A stretch of DNA of 64,000 nt from Brassica napus (GCF_020379485.1 NW_026014779.1:38630-102629), one strand, 5' to 3'. Positions 33,833 through 46,326 are shown, counted from the first letter of the stretch. The notes: a model not told the origin generated them from the sequence alone. Translations and numbers: made by a program.

Positions 33833-35704
33833 TTAGACAAACCGTGACCTTGTCTTAACTAGACAAGCCATAGGCTGATCCATAAGGATCGGTCCTAACC
33901 TGTCCCGAAAGACACAGTTTGGAACATGCACCCTTTGCCATTCGTGCCTCTTGGACACTCATGACTCTTGACAACTCGTGCCCTTTGGGTCATTCCCAAC
34001 CGTTCGTCCTAACCGCCCAGTCTTGGTGCGATCGGATCATCCGACTAACCGACCCGTGTCTAGGCTAGCGGTTTGGTTATGTTCGGCCAAAGCCTAGGGA
34101 CGTGTCCCTTGGACTCAACCAACACAACCTTTCGTGTTTAACCAGAGAGAAGAGAAGAGAAACGAATTGAAACACATAAGGAGAGCCGGATGGGACTTAG
34201 GAACCGAGCAGAGCCGCGGTGCGGTCGCATGGACCGTCCGTTCGGTCTGATGGAGCCACGGCCCATCACATACCTTGAGAACCACGTCTGGGTTCTCCAT
34301 GCTCTTCTCCTTGTCTTGATCTCCCATTCTTCACCGGAGTTAGCTCTCAAACGATCAGAGTCGCCGGAACACAACACCACCACAATCGGCCTTTCTTTTG
34401 GCCGGAACTCTCTCTTTCTCTCTTTCTTTCTCTCTACGTTTTTCTCTGAGTATTTTACTCTGGAATTGGATAATGAAATCGACCAGAGAGCCCCCATATT
34501 TATTGAAAATGAGGGGGTAAGTCTTGCCCCACGAACAGGCACGACTTGCTAGCGAATGGGCACCATCGGCCAAGGGTTGTCCCCTTTCGGCCACTTGCAT
34601 CCCTTCGCCCTTTCTGATTGGGTTTGGGGTCGGTCACAAGCCCAACCCACGCCCCAGGCCTCCTGGACTTAGCCCACGGCCTTGTCCAAAGACCCAACAG
34701 CCCATCGCCTCATGGTCGGACCTCACAGCCCGCCACTGACCCGGACCCGGACCATCGGCCTAAAGCCCGGACAGTCCGTCTAGCTGAGATGATCTAACTC
34801 TCAGCTGCCTCAGCTGAGTGAGCTAGTAGTCCAGCTAGTGGAGCTGACTTAGTAAGGACTGAGCTGGTGTGAACTGAACCTAGCTTCATTGAGCTGGCCG
34901 AGCTACTCGTCCACTTCTTCCAGCTACCGTCTTACTCGTCCGTGGGTGTCCGTCAGCTTGTATAAGGTTAAGTCTAAGTTTCCTTATGTCCTTAACCTTC
35001 TTTCTCGACCATGGAACGCTTGCCCTGATGTCCTAAGACTGGCTTGCATGTTTCCTCGAACCATGGCCATCCCGACAATCCTATTCAGGATTGGGGGCGT
35101 GACAAGGACGACTTAAACTGTCCCCATCCGCCGGGGCGAACAGTTACCAAATCACATCCCTTCTTCACAAAACCGTCCCATAACCGCCCATTGGCGGTTT
35201 CTCCCCTTTTCTTCCTTTGACAAATCGATCACTGAGCCTCAGCTCACACTCTGGAAACTTGTCCACTCCCTGTCCCGAGCTTAAGACCAATTTGGTCGAA
35301 CCGTCCTGCACCCGGACCATCGGCTTGCCCAGTAACCGTCCCGGACTCGTCCACACTGATCCGAACCATAACACACCGTCCAACTGGATTGAGCTGACCT
35401 CCAGCTGTTCCCAGCTGAGTGAGCTAGTCCACCAGCTCCTGTGAGCTGAACAGATCATGGTGAACTGAATACCAGCTGAACCGAGCTGATTGAACTCAAA
35501 CCAACACTCGTCCAGCTGCCTAAACACTCACTCAACTCCTTTACCCTTGTTTCCATTGTATCCTGGTTAAGTCTCAGCTGACTGATGCTCTTAACCTTCT
35601 TTCAGGGCCATGATACGCTTGTCTCAAGGTCTAATGACCTGACTGGTGCATCTCCCCGCACCATGGCCCGTCCGGGCGATCCTATCTAGGATCGGGGACA
35701 TGAC
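32619..35704 (-). mobile_element. LTR-related Gypsy fragment, interrupted by a solo LTR
   Basis: The outer sequence is 32619-33094 plus 35110-35704 and resembles the promoter-proximal and terminal parts of the Tekay-like LTRs (AGCTGA/CAGCT-rich stretch around 35380-35520, terminus GGGGACATGACA at 35704). It has no target duplication against the flanking minisatellite and lacks the TGTAAG end, so it is truncated on the left. The interruption is described separately. The left half recurs at 37069-37544. Confidence 0.55.
33095..35104 (-). repeat. Solo LTR, Tekay-related subfamily
   Basis: 2010 bp from TGTAAGACCGG to GGGCGTGACA with a perfect 5-bp target duplication AGGAC (33090-33094 and 35105-35109). 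The right half is close to the LTRs at 19269-27645 whereas the left half differs, marking a distinct or recombinant subfamily. No interior or primer site is present, so it is the product of LTR-LTR recombination. Confidence 0.8.
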
Positions 35705-37068
35705 AGTAAGGGCCAGCGTGCTGAGTCCAAGGACCAACGTGCAGATATGTGTACTGATGGAGAGCCAGGAACATCCTTTGTGTTCTGACGGACACAGACG
35801 GACACGCACAGACACACACGGACAGCCACAGACATCCTGTGTGTGCTGGCGGACACCCACAGACGTCCTGTGTGTACTGAACAGACAGCCCACGTGGCCA
35901 ATATCAACCAAACAATCCAAGGGAAGGGTCAGTGTGCTGAGTCCAAGGACCAACATCCTGATATGTGTACTGATGGACAGCCACAGACGTCGTGTGTGTG
36001 CTGACGGACACACACGGAAACACACAGACAGCCACAGACGTCATGTGTGTGCTGACAGACACACACGAACGTCCTGTGCGTGCTGATGGACACCCACGAA
36101 AGTCCTGTGTGTACTGAACAGACAGCCCACGTGGGCCAAAATCACCCGAACATTCCACGGGAAGGGCCAGCATGCTGAGTGCAAGGACCAGCGTGCTGAT
36201 ATGTGTACTGATGGACAGCCACGGACGTCATGTGTGTGCTGACGGACACACACACGGACACACACGGACAGCCACAGATGTCTTGTGTGTGCTGACGGAC
36301 AGCCACAGATAGCCACAGACGTCCTGTGTGTGCTGGCGGACACCCACGGACGTCCTGTGTGTACTGAACAAACAGTCCACGGGATTGGCCAGCGTGCTGA
36401 GTCCAAGGACCAGCATGCTGATATGTGTACTGATAGACAGCCACGAACGTCCTGTGTGGGCTGACAGACACACACGGACGTTCTGTGTGTGCTGACGGAC
36501 ACAACCAGACATCCTGTGTGTGCTGACGGACAGCCACTGACAGCCAAGGCCGTCCTGTGTGTGCTGGCGGACACCCACAGACACACACGGACACCCACGG
36601 ACGTCCTGTGTGTGATGACAGACAGCCACGGACGTCCTGTGTGTGCTGGCGGTCACCCACGCATGTCATGTGTGTACTGAACAGACAGCCCACGTGGGCC
36701 AAAATCACCCAAACAGTCCACGGGACGGGCCAGCGTGCTGAGTCCAAGGACCAACGTGCTGATATGTGTACTGATGGACAGCCACGGACGTCCTGTGTGT
36801 GCTGACGGACACATACGGACACACACGGACAGCCACAGATGTCTTGTGTGTGCTGACGGACGTCCTGTGTGTGCTGGCGGACACCCACAGACGTCCTGTG
36901 TGTACTGAACAGACAGCCCACGTGGGCCAAAATCACCCAAACAGTCCACGGGAATGGCCAGCGTGCTGAGTCCAAGGACTAGCGTGCTGATATGTGTACT
37001 GATGGACAGCCACTGACGTTCTGTGTGTGCTGACGGGCACACACGGACACACACATACAGCCATGAAC
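35705..37068 (+). repeat. Minisatellite array, block 4
   Basis: Begins AAGGGCCAGCGTGCTGAGTC right after the LTR terminus and includes about six units. The part at about 36340-36830 recurs at about 38520-39010 (offset 2182) with the same rare variants (ACAACCAGACATCC, AGCCAAGGCCGTCC). It ends at CAGCCATGAAC, the same junction as at 32618. Confidence 0.85.
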
Positions 37069-38284
37069 AGCCCACACAAGAACAAGGGACTTTCATGGGG
37101 ATTCGATCAGGACAAGACCTTAAGATCGATGGATCCTTCCCTGTAATATCATAAAACAATCCATAGCACAACATATATGAAGAAACAGAGTAGAAGAAGT
37201 CAGAGTAAGGAGTGGCCAATTGATCCAAACCGGCCAGACTCACACGACCATCATCCGCGTCCTTGTCCGGTTACTCTTGGCCACACCTCTCGCCTTAGGA
37301 GTTCGGTCTACAGGGGCGACTGCCTTCTCTTTCTCCTTTGCCTTCTCCTTGTCTTTCTGCCTCAAATCCATCCTCTTGATCACACGCCCAAACACACCAG
37401 GAACACTCAAGAACAATCTCTTGGATCAAATCGGCCAATCCAAGGTTTGTGTCTCTCTTTCTCTCTTGAATTTTCTCTGTGTTTCTCTCTGTGTGAAAAT
37501 GAGTAAAAATCGACCAGAATGGGCAGAAATCAGAGAGAGAGGACTGTAAGACCCGAACCCTGGCCTCTCGACCTTATGGAGTCCGCTGGCTTACTTATTA
37601 ATTTCTTTGCTTGTTTGATCCATTTTAAGTCTTTTATTTACTAAGTCATATTCGAATATGAGGTTCATAAACAAAGGAACAGATTGCACAGCGGAATAAC
37701 AATGTATAAACTTTGTATACTTAGAAACATGAGATTCAATACACAACTTCTTACAAGTCTCATAGACAATCACTAGTTCATCCCTAGCATCATCTAACCA
37801 CACGTTACACAGCCTCTCACTGACCGAGCCTTCACGGCTCCTTTGCTTGACCAGAACCATCCTTAGTTCCTGAAACCACAACCAGATAAGCATTAATCAT
37901 AACCGAGAATAGAACGGATTGATTCCACAATGCTTGGCTTGGTTCCAAGAACTTAGATAAACCTCAGTCAACATAATCATAAAACGTATGAACCTACCTA
38001 CCGTATCCTAAGTCATTCAACCAACCACCCCTTGACTTAGAATCAGATAGATAGTCCAGAATAGATAAACAGAACACACGAACAGATCTGGATCGTCCCC
38101 AAAGACCAATCCGTCTAACCGGATAGAATCTAGGTGCGACCGGCCAATGGAGTCTGGCTCAATGGCCCAACGGACTCCCTTACCTGATCCGGCCTTAGGC
38201 CTGGATCCAATCGGCCGAGTAAGCCTCAAGCCTAATCCGGAAGGCTTGGCAACCGGTCAGACCTTGCGACTCTACCTTGGCTTA
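37069..38284 (-). mobile_element. Duplicated LTR-related fragment and truncated solo LTR (segmental duplication copy 2)
   Basis: 37069-37544 repeats 32619-33094, and 37545-38284 repeats the first 740 bp of the solo LTR at 33095, with AGGAC preserved before TGTAAGACCC. It is cut at CTTGGCTTA by a fragment of the Tat LTR. Confidence 0.75.
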
Positions 38285-38485
38285 TGTTGGGGGTCAAAAA
38301 CGGTTACGACAAATTTAACATTCAAAACGTCAGAGGAAGAAAATAAGAATTTCTCCGAAGAGTATTTTTCGAAATAGACTCTTTCTTACGAAAAAGCTTT
38401 ACGGAAGAAAAAATCGAGATGTCCGACGAAAGCTCGAAACAGGTCGCTACGTAGCGACCGAGCGATCGTCCCGAGCGATCGTCCC
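38285..38485 (+). mobile_element. 5' fragment of a Tat LTR
   Basis: Starts TGTTGGGGGTCAAAAACGG as at 4785 and 8697 and reaches one palindrome (GGTCGCTACGTAGCGACC near 38444-38461) plus two GCGATCGTCC spacers, then joins minisatellite at GCTGGTGGACACC. It diverges noticeably from the 4785 LTR outside its first 30 bases, so it is another subfamily or an older copy. The remainder of the LTR is absent. Confidence 0.75.
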
Positions 38486-41460
38486 GCTGGTGGACACCCA
38501 CGGATGTCCTGTGTGTACTGAACAGACAGCCCACGTGGGCCAAAATCACCCAAACAGTCCACGGGATGGGCCAGCGTGCTGAGTCCAAGGACCAGCATGC
38601 TGATATGTGTACTGATAGACAGCCACGGACGTCCTGTGTGGGCTGACAGACACACACGGACGTTCTGTGTGTGTTGACGAACACAACCGGACATCCTGTG
38701 TGTGCTGACGGACAGCCACTGACAGCCAAGGCTGTCCTGTGTGTGCTGGCGGACACCCACAGACACACACGGACACCCACGGACGTCCTGTGTGTGATGA
38801 CAGACAGCCACGGACGTCCTGTTTGTGCTGGCGGTCACCCACGCATGTCATGTGTGTACTGAACAGACATCCCACGTGGGCCAAAATCACCCAAACAGTC
38901 CACGGGACGGGCCAGCGTGCTGAGTCCAAGGACCAACGTGCTGATATGTGTACTGATGGACAGCCACGTACGTTCTGTGTGTGCTGACGGACACAGACAG
39001 ACACACACGGATACACATGGACAGCCACAGACGTCTTGTGTGTGCTGACGGACTTCCACGGACGTCCTGTTTGTGCTTGCGGACACCCACAAACGCCATG
39101 TGTGTACTGAACAGACTGCCCACATGGGCCATAATCACCGAAACAGTCCATAGGAAGGGCCAGCGTGCTGAGTCCAAGAACCAGCATGCTGATATGTGTA
39201 CTGATGGACAGCCACGGACGTCCTGTGTGTGCTGACAGACACACACGGACACACATAGACAGCCACAGACGTCCTGTGTGTGCTGACAGACAGCCACGGA
39301 CAGCCACAGACGTCCTGTGTGTGCTAGCGGACACCCACAGACGTCCTGTGTGTACTGAACAACCAGCCCACATGGGCCAAAATCACCCGAACAGTCCACT
39401 GGAAGGGTCAGCGTGCAGAGTCCAAGGACCAACGTGCTGATATGTGTACTGATGGACAGCCACGGAGGTCCTATGTGTGCTGACGGACACACACGGTCAT
39501 ACACGGACAGCCATGGACGTCCTATGTGTGCTGACGGACACCCACAGACGTCCTGTGTGTACTGAACAGACAGCCTACGTGGGCCAAAATCACCAGAACA
39601 GTCCACAGGAAGGGCCAGCATGCTGATATGTGTACTGATGGACAGCCACGGACGTCCTGTGTGTGCTAACGGACACACACGGACAGCCACAGACAGCCAC
39701 AGACGTCCTGTGTGTGCTGAAGGACATCCACAGATGTTCTGTGTGTGCTGGCGGACACCCACGAACGTCCTGTGTGTACTGAACAGACAGCCCACGTGGG
39801 CCAAAATCACCCAAAGAGTCCACGGGGAGGGTCAGCGTGCTGAGTCCAAGGACCAACGTGCTAATATGTGTACTGATCGACAGCCACGGATGTCCTGTGT
39901 GTTCTGACGGACACACATGGACACACATGGACAGCCACGGACGTTCTGTGTGTGCTGATGGACACACATAGACGTTCTGTGTGTGCTGACGGACACACAC
40001 AGACACACACGGATATCCACGGACGTCCTGTGTGTGCTGACGGACAGCCACGGACAGCCACAGACATCCTGTGTGTGCTGGCGGACACCCACGGACGTCC
40101 TGTGTGTACTGAACAGACAGCCCACGTGGACCAAAATCACCCAAACAATCCACAGGAAGGGCCAGCGTGCTGAGTTCAAGGACCAACGTGCTGATATGTG
40201 TACTGATGGACAGCCACGGACGTCCTGTGTGTGCTGACGGACACAGACGGACACACACGGACAGCCACACACGTCCTGTGTGTTCTGACGGACACACACG
40301 GACGTCCTGTGTGTGCTAAAGGACACCCACAGACATCTTGTGTGTTCTGACGGACACACAAGTACACACACGGGCACACACATACAGCCATGGACGTCCC
40401 GTGTGTGCGGACGGACAGCCACGGACAGCCACAGACGTCCTGTGTGTGCTGGCGGACACCCACTGACGTCCTGTGTGTACTGAACAGACTGCCCACGTGG
40501 GCCAAAATCACCCAAACTGTCCACGGGATGGGCCATCGTTCTGAGTCCAAGGACAAACGTGCTGATATGTGTACTGATGGACAGCCACGGACGTCCTGTG
40601 TGTGCTGATGGACACAGACGGACACGCACAGACACACACGTACAGCCACGGACGTCTTGTGTGTGCAGGCGGACACCCACGGACGTCCTGTGTGTATTGA
40701 ACAGACTGCCCACGTGGGCCTAAATCACTCGAACATGCCACAGGAAGGGTCAGCGTGCTGAGTCCAAGGACCAACATGCTGATATGTGTACTGATGGACA
40801 GCCACAGACGTCCTGTTTGTGCTGTCGGACACACACGGACATACACAGACACACACGGACAGCCACAAAAGTCTTGTGTGTGCCGACGGACACACACGGA
40901 CAGCCACAGACGTCTTGTGTGTGCTGACGGACACCCACGGACGTCCTGTGTGTGCTGACGGACACCCACGGACGTCCTGTGTGTACAGACCAGACAGCCC
41001 ACGTGGGCAAAAATCACCCGAACAGTCCACGGGAAGGGCCAGCGTGCTGAGTCCAAGGACCAGCGTGCTGATATGTGCACTAATGGACAGCCACGGACGT
41101 CCTGTGTGTCCTGACGGACATACACGGACACACACAGACAGCCACGAACGTCATGTGTGTGCTGACGGACAGCCACAGACGTCCTGTGTGTGCTGGCGGA
41201 CCCCCACGGACGTCCTGTGTGTACTGAACAGACAGCCCACGTGGGGCAAAATCACCCAAACAGTCCACGGGAATGGCCAGCGTGCTGATTCCAAGGACTA
41301 GCGTGCTGATATGTATACTGATGGACAGCCACTGACGTTTTGTGTGTGCTGACGGACACACACGTACAGCCACAGACGTCTTGTGTGTGCTGACGGACAC
41401 ACACGGACGTCCTGTGTGTACTGAACAGACAGCCCATGTGTGCCACAATTCACCCTCGGA
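38486..41460 (+). repeat. Minisatellite array, block 5, reaching the rDNA promoter region
   Basis: About a dozen higher-order units of the spacer repeat. The last unit decays gradually: CAGCCCATGTGTGCCACA, then ATTCACCCTCGGACAGCC and CAAAATCACCCTAGAAGCC, which are still recognisable as the unit's opening. Unique AT-rich spacer then follows. A gradual transition rather than a sharp edge is what ties the array to the rDNA spacer. Confidence 0.85.
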
Positions 41461-41780
41461 CAGCCAAAATCACCCTAGAAGCCAAAAATTCAAAAATTAA
41501 TATTTTTGAAGAAATTTTTCTGAAAGGAAACATCAAAAATATGTCAACAAAGAGTTTAGGATGTCGAGTGTTGATCAAAAGTTGCTGTAGACATCCGTTT
41601 AAACCACGAAACCCCGAACTTTGTAGCATGCAAAAGACATGGTTAGAAGCAAAAGAAAAACATGAAAATTTACCAGAAAATAGCTTTAACTATTCTTATG
41701 AAGGATGCAAAAAATCAGATTCAAACTCCCGGAACACAACCAATGTCTACTGGTGACTGACTGAAAAAAAGTGTTTTGTC
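41461..41780 (+). other. rDNA intergenic spacer immediately upstream of the Pol I promoter
   Basis: AT-rich, non-repetitive 320 bp between the last minisatellite remnant and the promoter. A-rich runs (AAAAATTCAAAAATTAATAT) occur at its start. Apparent reading frames are short and unrelated to anything known. Confidence 0.65.
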
Positions 41781-41791
41781 TATATAAGGGG
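41781..41791 (+). promoter_or_regulatory. RNA polymerase I promoter core / rRNA transcription start
   Basis: TATATAAGGGG matches the conserved plant rRNA gene start element. In Arabidopsis-type promoters transcription starts at the A just before the G run, here 41787. It stands 739 bp upstream of the 18S. It is intact even though the gene downstream is broken. Confidence 0.8.
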
Positions 41792-42525
41792 TAGGCACTC
41801 TTCTGAGCCTACCCTCAGTACCCGAAGGGGTATGTAGTGTTGGACTGCTCGGTCCAACACTATCGATGGCTAGGTTAAGGTCGATGGCCGGATTGTCTCC
41901 AGTGAATTTTCCGGTAACTTTCCGGTAAATTTTTTGGCGGACCGTTTTGCCCATAACTTCAAATTTTCGCGCTTGTGTGGTCTTGGCCTGGTTTCATCCG
42001 TCTTCCAGTTGCTCTTTTAATTACATCTCAAGAGTGGTTGGAAAGATTGATGTTAGCGGGGCAAATGAATATTCGGCGTATGAGTGGTGATTGGATAGCT
42101 AGTGTTTGTAGGCTCTGTGCTCGCGCACCCAAATACAGACCAACTATCCTCCTTAGTTTCTTCACTAGCATAGTTTTATGCTTGTTGAACTGATCCGGGG
42201 CCTGTGTTGCGTACCTATCTGGAAGGAATTGTTAAGCTTTGCTTAAAATGTTGTTGCGGCATCTCCTTCAGTGGGGAAGTCGTGAACACATAAGCCGACA
42301 CTTGTGATCCTTGCGTCTTTGCATAATTTATGCATTGTTCGCAAAGGTGAATAAACTGTTTGCTGAGATCTCGGTTGCGGAAATATTATGGCGGTGACTC
42401 GAAGAAATTCTGTCCCGCTAAGCACGTTTGTCTCCGGACAAAAGATGACGGTCAAGTCTTCGTCTGTTCCCAGTTTCCATGTGTCTGCGGGAATATGACG
42501 TGGTCTTGCCCTGATTTATGAATGC
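41787..42525 (+). other. 5' external transcribed spacer
   Basis: 739 bp between the inferred Pol I start and the first base of 18S. It includes a perfect 11-bp stem with a 6-base loop at 41835-41862 (TAGTGTTGGAC / GTCCAACACTA). No coding potential seen. Confidence 0.7.
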
Positions 42526-43198
42526 TACCTGGTTGATCGTGCCAGTAGTCATATGCTTGTCTCAAAGATTAAGCCATGCATGTGTAAGTATGAACGAATT
42601 CATATTGTGAAACTGTGTATGGCTCATTAAATCAGTTATAGTTTGTTTGATTGTAACTACTACTCGGATAACTGTAGTGATTCTAGAGCTAATACGTCCC
42701 CGACTTCTGGAAGGGATGCATTTATTAGATAAGAGGTCGAGGTGGGCTCTGCCCGTTGCTCTGATGATTCATGATAACTCAACGGATCGCATGGCCTTAG
42801 TTCTGGCGACGCATCATTCAAATTTCTGCCCTATCAACTTTCGATGGTAGGATAGTGGCCTACCACGGTGGTAACGGGTGACAGAGAATTAGGGTTTGAT
42901 TCCGGAGAGGGAGCCTGAGAAACGGCTACCACATCCAAGGAAGGCAGCAGGCGCACAAATTAGCCAATCCTGACATGGGGAGGTAGTGACAATAAATAAC
43001 AATACCGGGCTCTTTAAGTCTGGTAATTGGAATGAGTACAATCTAAATCCCTTAACGAGGATCCAATGGAGGGCAAGTATGGTGCCAGAAGCTGCGGTAA
43101 TTCCAGCTCCAATAGCGTATATTTAAGTTGTTACAGTTAAAAAGCTCGTACTTGAACCTTGGGATGGGTCGCCCGTTCCACCTTCGGTGAGCACCGGT
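42526..43198 (+). rRNA. 18S rRNA, segment 1 of 4 (nt 1-673), pseudogene
   Basis: Begins TACCTGGTTGATC, the universal eukaryotic 18S start, and runs to GAGCACCGGT. Lesions in positions that are nearly invariant: GATCGTGCCAG near the 5' end instead of GATCCTGCCAG; loss of about ten bases after AATACGT (42690s); and the 530-loop motif at 43082-43100 reads GTGCCAGAAGCTGCGGTAA instead of GTGCCAGCAGCCGCGGTAA. Several other changes are CpG to TpG or CpA. A solo LTR inserted after nt 673. Confidence 0.95.
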
Positions 43199-46123
43199 TG
43201 TAAGACCCGATCCCGGCCGCCTAGGCCGCGGTCGATGCCTCACGTCGCTCGGTCCACTTCCTGGCCGAACCTCTTAATTTCTGCCCTTTATTTATAATAT
43301 CGCCTACAGGCGAGGGCTAACTTAGACCTGAGCTAAAGACTTACCTAGTGATTAATAGCCTAGATCCTTTCAACAGATACGCAGCGGAATATTCTCTAGT
43401 TAACCATTGGTCTAAAACCAATCTAACACTTGTCTGGTCGAATCACCTTAGCCTTGGTCAGTTAACTCAACTACCAATTAGCTTAAAGGTCAATCCTAAA
43501 CCCAAACCAAGCCATACGATTCTGAGGTTCCATTCCCCTAAACCATTCTATCTAGATCTACATAAGTAAATGCTAGATCATACCTTTGCCACATCTATGG
43601 AGCTTATTAGCTCATCGGTCCTCCATTGACTCGAATTGCTCTTGCTTAACAGCTGGACCATGATCACTCAATGATCTTACTTATGGTCCTTATCTTGACT
43701 CCTTCGTCAAACAGCTCCCCTAGGTACTTAGTCATTCAACCAACCATCCCCACAGACATAAGTAACCTTTGAGAAGTCTTTGAAAGGATAAGGGTTTGCA
43801 TCTGGCCTTTCTCGGCTCATGCACAATCCAAAATCCTTTTGCCTTATAGGCAATAGTACCAAGTCCATCTTCTGGACTGACAAAGCTCATTAGATCCTAA
43901 GTCAATCAACCAACTATCCTCACATGACTTGTCACTGATGAGTCATCATCTGGCCTGACCGGCCTTGGAACTTAACCCAGAAAACATATATGATTTGTTC
44001 ATACCAACCGATGCATTCAGTAATCAGGTTAGGACCGACACCTTGAACCATCATTCAGAGGTCAGGTCGTCCATACTCAACCATGATCAGATCTTACACG
44101 GCCTTCCTTGAACAATCACACTTAGGCTCAGTATCTATGGTCTACGACACATAGTACTAGCCATACACTTTGTCATGACTCTTAGCCAATCTCGAAGCTA
44201 TCAACACCAAGGTTGATATCTAGAAGCATCACATCAATACTCTTACTCCAGCATCGTGACTATCCATACTAGTGTTCGGCCATCGAACCATCGTCATGAA
44301 ACATGATCCGACCACTAGACTTGATAAGCCATCGTCCACTTAGCATGTACTGATATAACTGGCTTTCCATTGCCATCATGTGGGTCTACCCCCTACATAA
44401 GGCATATGGCGCCTATCCTACTCACCAACCCGAGGTTGATTGTAAGATATCCCACTTAGCCTTTGCGGCTAGAACCATCCAACCATAGCCGGATTCTCCA
44501 TTGTCCCATCTAACCGTCTGGTTAAGATCTAGGTGCGATGGGCAAGTTATAAGTCCGGCCCAAAGGCTCACGGTCCTTCTTACTTGATCCAACCCAAAGC
44601 CTGGATCTATACCACCGAGTAAGGGCCAATCCCAAACCGGATTGCCTTGCAACCGATCAGACCTTGCGACACAACACTCCGGTTAAACTAACCGTCCGTC
44701 CGTTCGACTATGCAGCCGCGGACTGTCCACTTGGTTCGGCCTAAGCCTTGAACCAATGGCACCGTTTGGAACTCAAACCCTTTGGGAACTAGTACCCTTT
44801 GGACACTCGTGCCTCTTGGCAACTCATGACCCTTGGCATCTCGCACCCATTCAGATGCTCCAACCGTTCGACCTAACCGTCCGTAGGGACTGTCTGGTCC
44901 GTACGTGTGTCCGGCCTATGGCCAAAGGACCACAACTTAACCTACACAAGTCATGAACCATTGTGACTGTTCAGGGAAGGGTTTCAACCGTTCAGAACAG
45001 AACAGAACCGCCCCTATCCAATCGGATCATCTGAGGCCGGTTTAGACCATGCGCACGCCTAACTCGTTGGTTATGGACCGCGACCGCATTACTCAACCAG
45101 AACCACGGTTATAACCAATTCCAACACATCAACAAGGCCACGCCAATGTACAGAAGGAGTAGAAGAAGAATTGGATGAAAAGAATGAGAAGAATAGGGCA
45201 CAATCCAAACGCCCATGGCTATACCGGTTCGGACTGTCCGATTGTCTTAGCCGATGAGTTGGTGGTTACCCCACTGACCCTATCTGACTGAACCACGGCT
45301 TTGGAGTCCTTCTCCAGACCTTTCTCTATGCCTTGGGTATTCATAACCACACGGCCTCCTCTCTCCTAAACCATTCTCCTTGCCGGAGACACAAAACCAC
45401 CACGACCGGCCCTTTTCCGGCCGATCTCTTGGCCGGGACTCTCCCTCTCTCTCTACGTTTTTCTCTGAGAATTTTACTGTGGAATTGGATAATGAAATCA
45501 ACAGGAGAGACCCCATATTTATAGAAAACGAGGGGGTAAGTCTTGCCCCACGAACAGGCACGACTTGCTAGCGAATGGGCACCATCGGCCAAGGGTTGTC
45601 CCCTTTCGGCCACTTGCATCTTTTCGCCCTTTCTGATTGGGTTTGGGGTAGGTCATAAGCCCAACCCACGCCCCAAGACTCCTGGACTTAGCCCACGGCC
45701 TTGTCCAAGGACCCAACAGCCCAATGGCCTCATGGCCGGACCTCACAGCCCGCCACTGACCCGGACCCGGACCATCGGCCTAAAACCCGAACAGTCCGTC
45801 TAGCTGAGATGAGCTGACTCCCAGCTGCCTCAGCTGAGTGAGCTAGTAGTCCAGCTAGTGGAGCTGACTTAGTAGTGGCTGAGCTGGAGTGAACTCAACC
45901 TAGCTTCGTTAAGCTGGTCGAGCTACTTCTCTATCTCGTCCAGCTACCGTCTTACTTGTCTTAGCTGTCTCTTTGCTCTTATAAGGTTAAGTCTAAGTTT
46001 CCTTATGTCTTTAACCTTCTTTCTTGACCATGGAACGCTTGCCTTGATGTCCTAAGACTGGCTGGTACATTTCCTCGAACCATGGCCGTCCCGACAATCC
46101 TTTCCAGGATTGGGGGCGTGACA
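43199..46123 (-). mobile_element. Solo LTR of the Tekay-like family inserted in 18S
   Basis: 2925 bp, TGTAAGACCC...GCGTGACA, nearly identical to the LTRs at 19269-22144 and 24729-27645. The flanking target duplication is CCGGT (43194-43198) and CCGGC (46124-46128), identical but for one C/T change. There is no interior or primer site, so it is an LTR-LTR recombination product. Its promoter (TATAAATA, 45523-45516 on -) faces against the rRNA gene. Confidence 0.9.
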
Positions 46124-46326
46124 CCGGCCGGCTTGGCTCCTCTGTCGGCGGTATGCTCCTGGTCTTAACTGGCCGGGTCGTGCCTCCGGTGCTGTTACTT
46201 TGAAGAAATCAGAGTGCTCAAAGCAAGCCTACGCTCTGTATACATTAGCATGGGATAACATCATAGGATTTTGATCCTATTATGTTGGCCTTCGGCATCG
46301 GAGTAATGATTAACAAGGACAGTCGG
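46124..46326 (+). rRNA. 18S rRNA, segment 2 of 4 (about nt 674-871), pseudogene
   Basis: Continues the 18S from the duplicated CCGGC through TTACTTTGAAGAAATCAGAGTG and ATTAACAAGGACAGTCGG. Five bases at its start duplicate the end of segment 1. It is interrupted by a second LTR after GTCGG. Confidence 0.95.
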
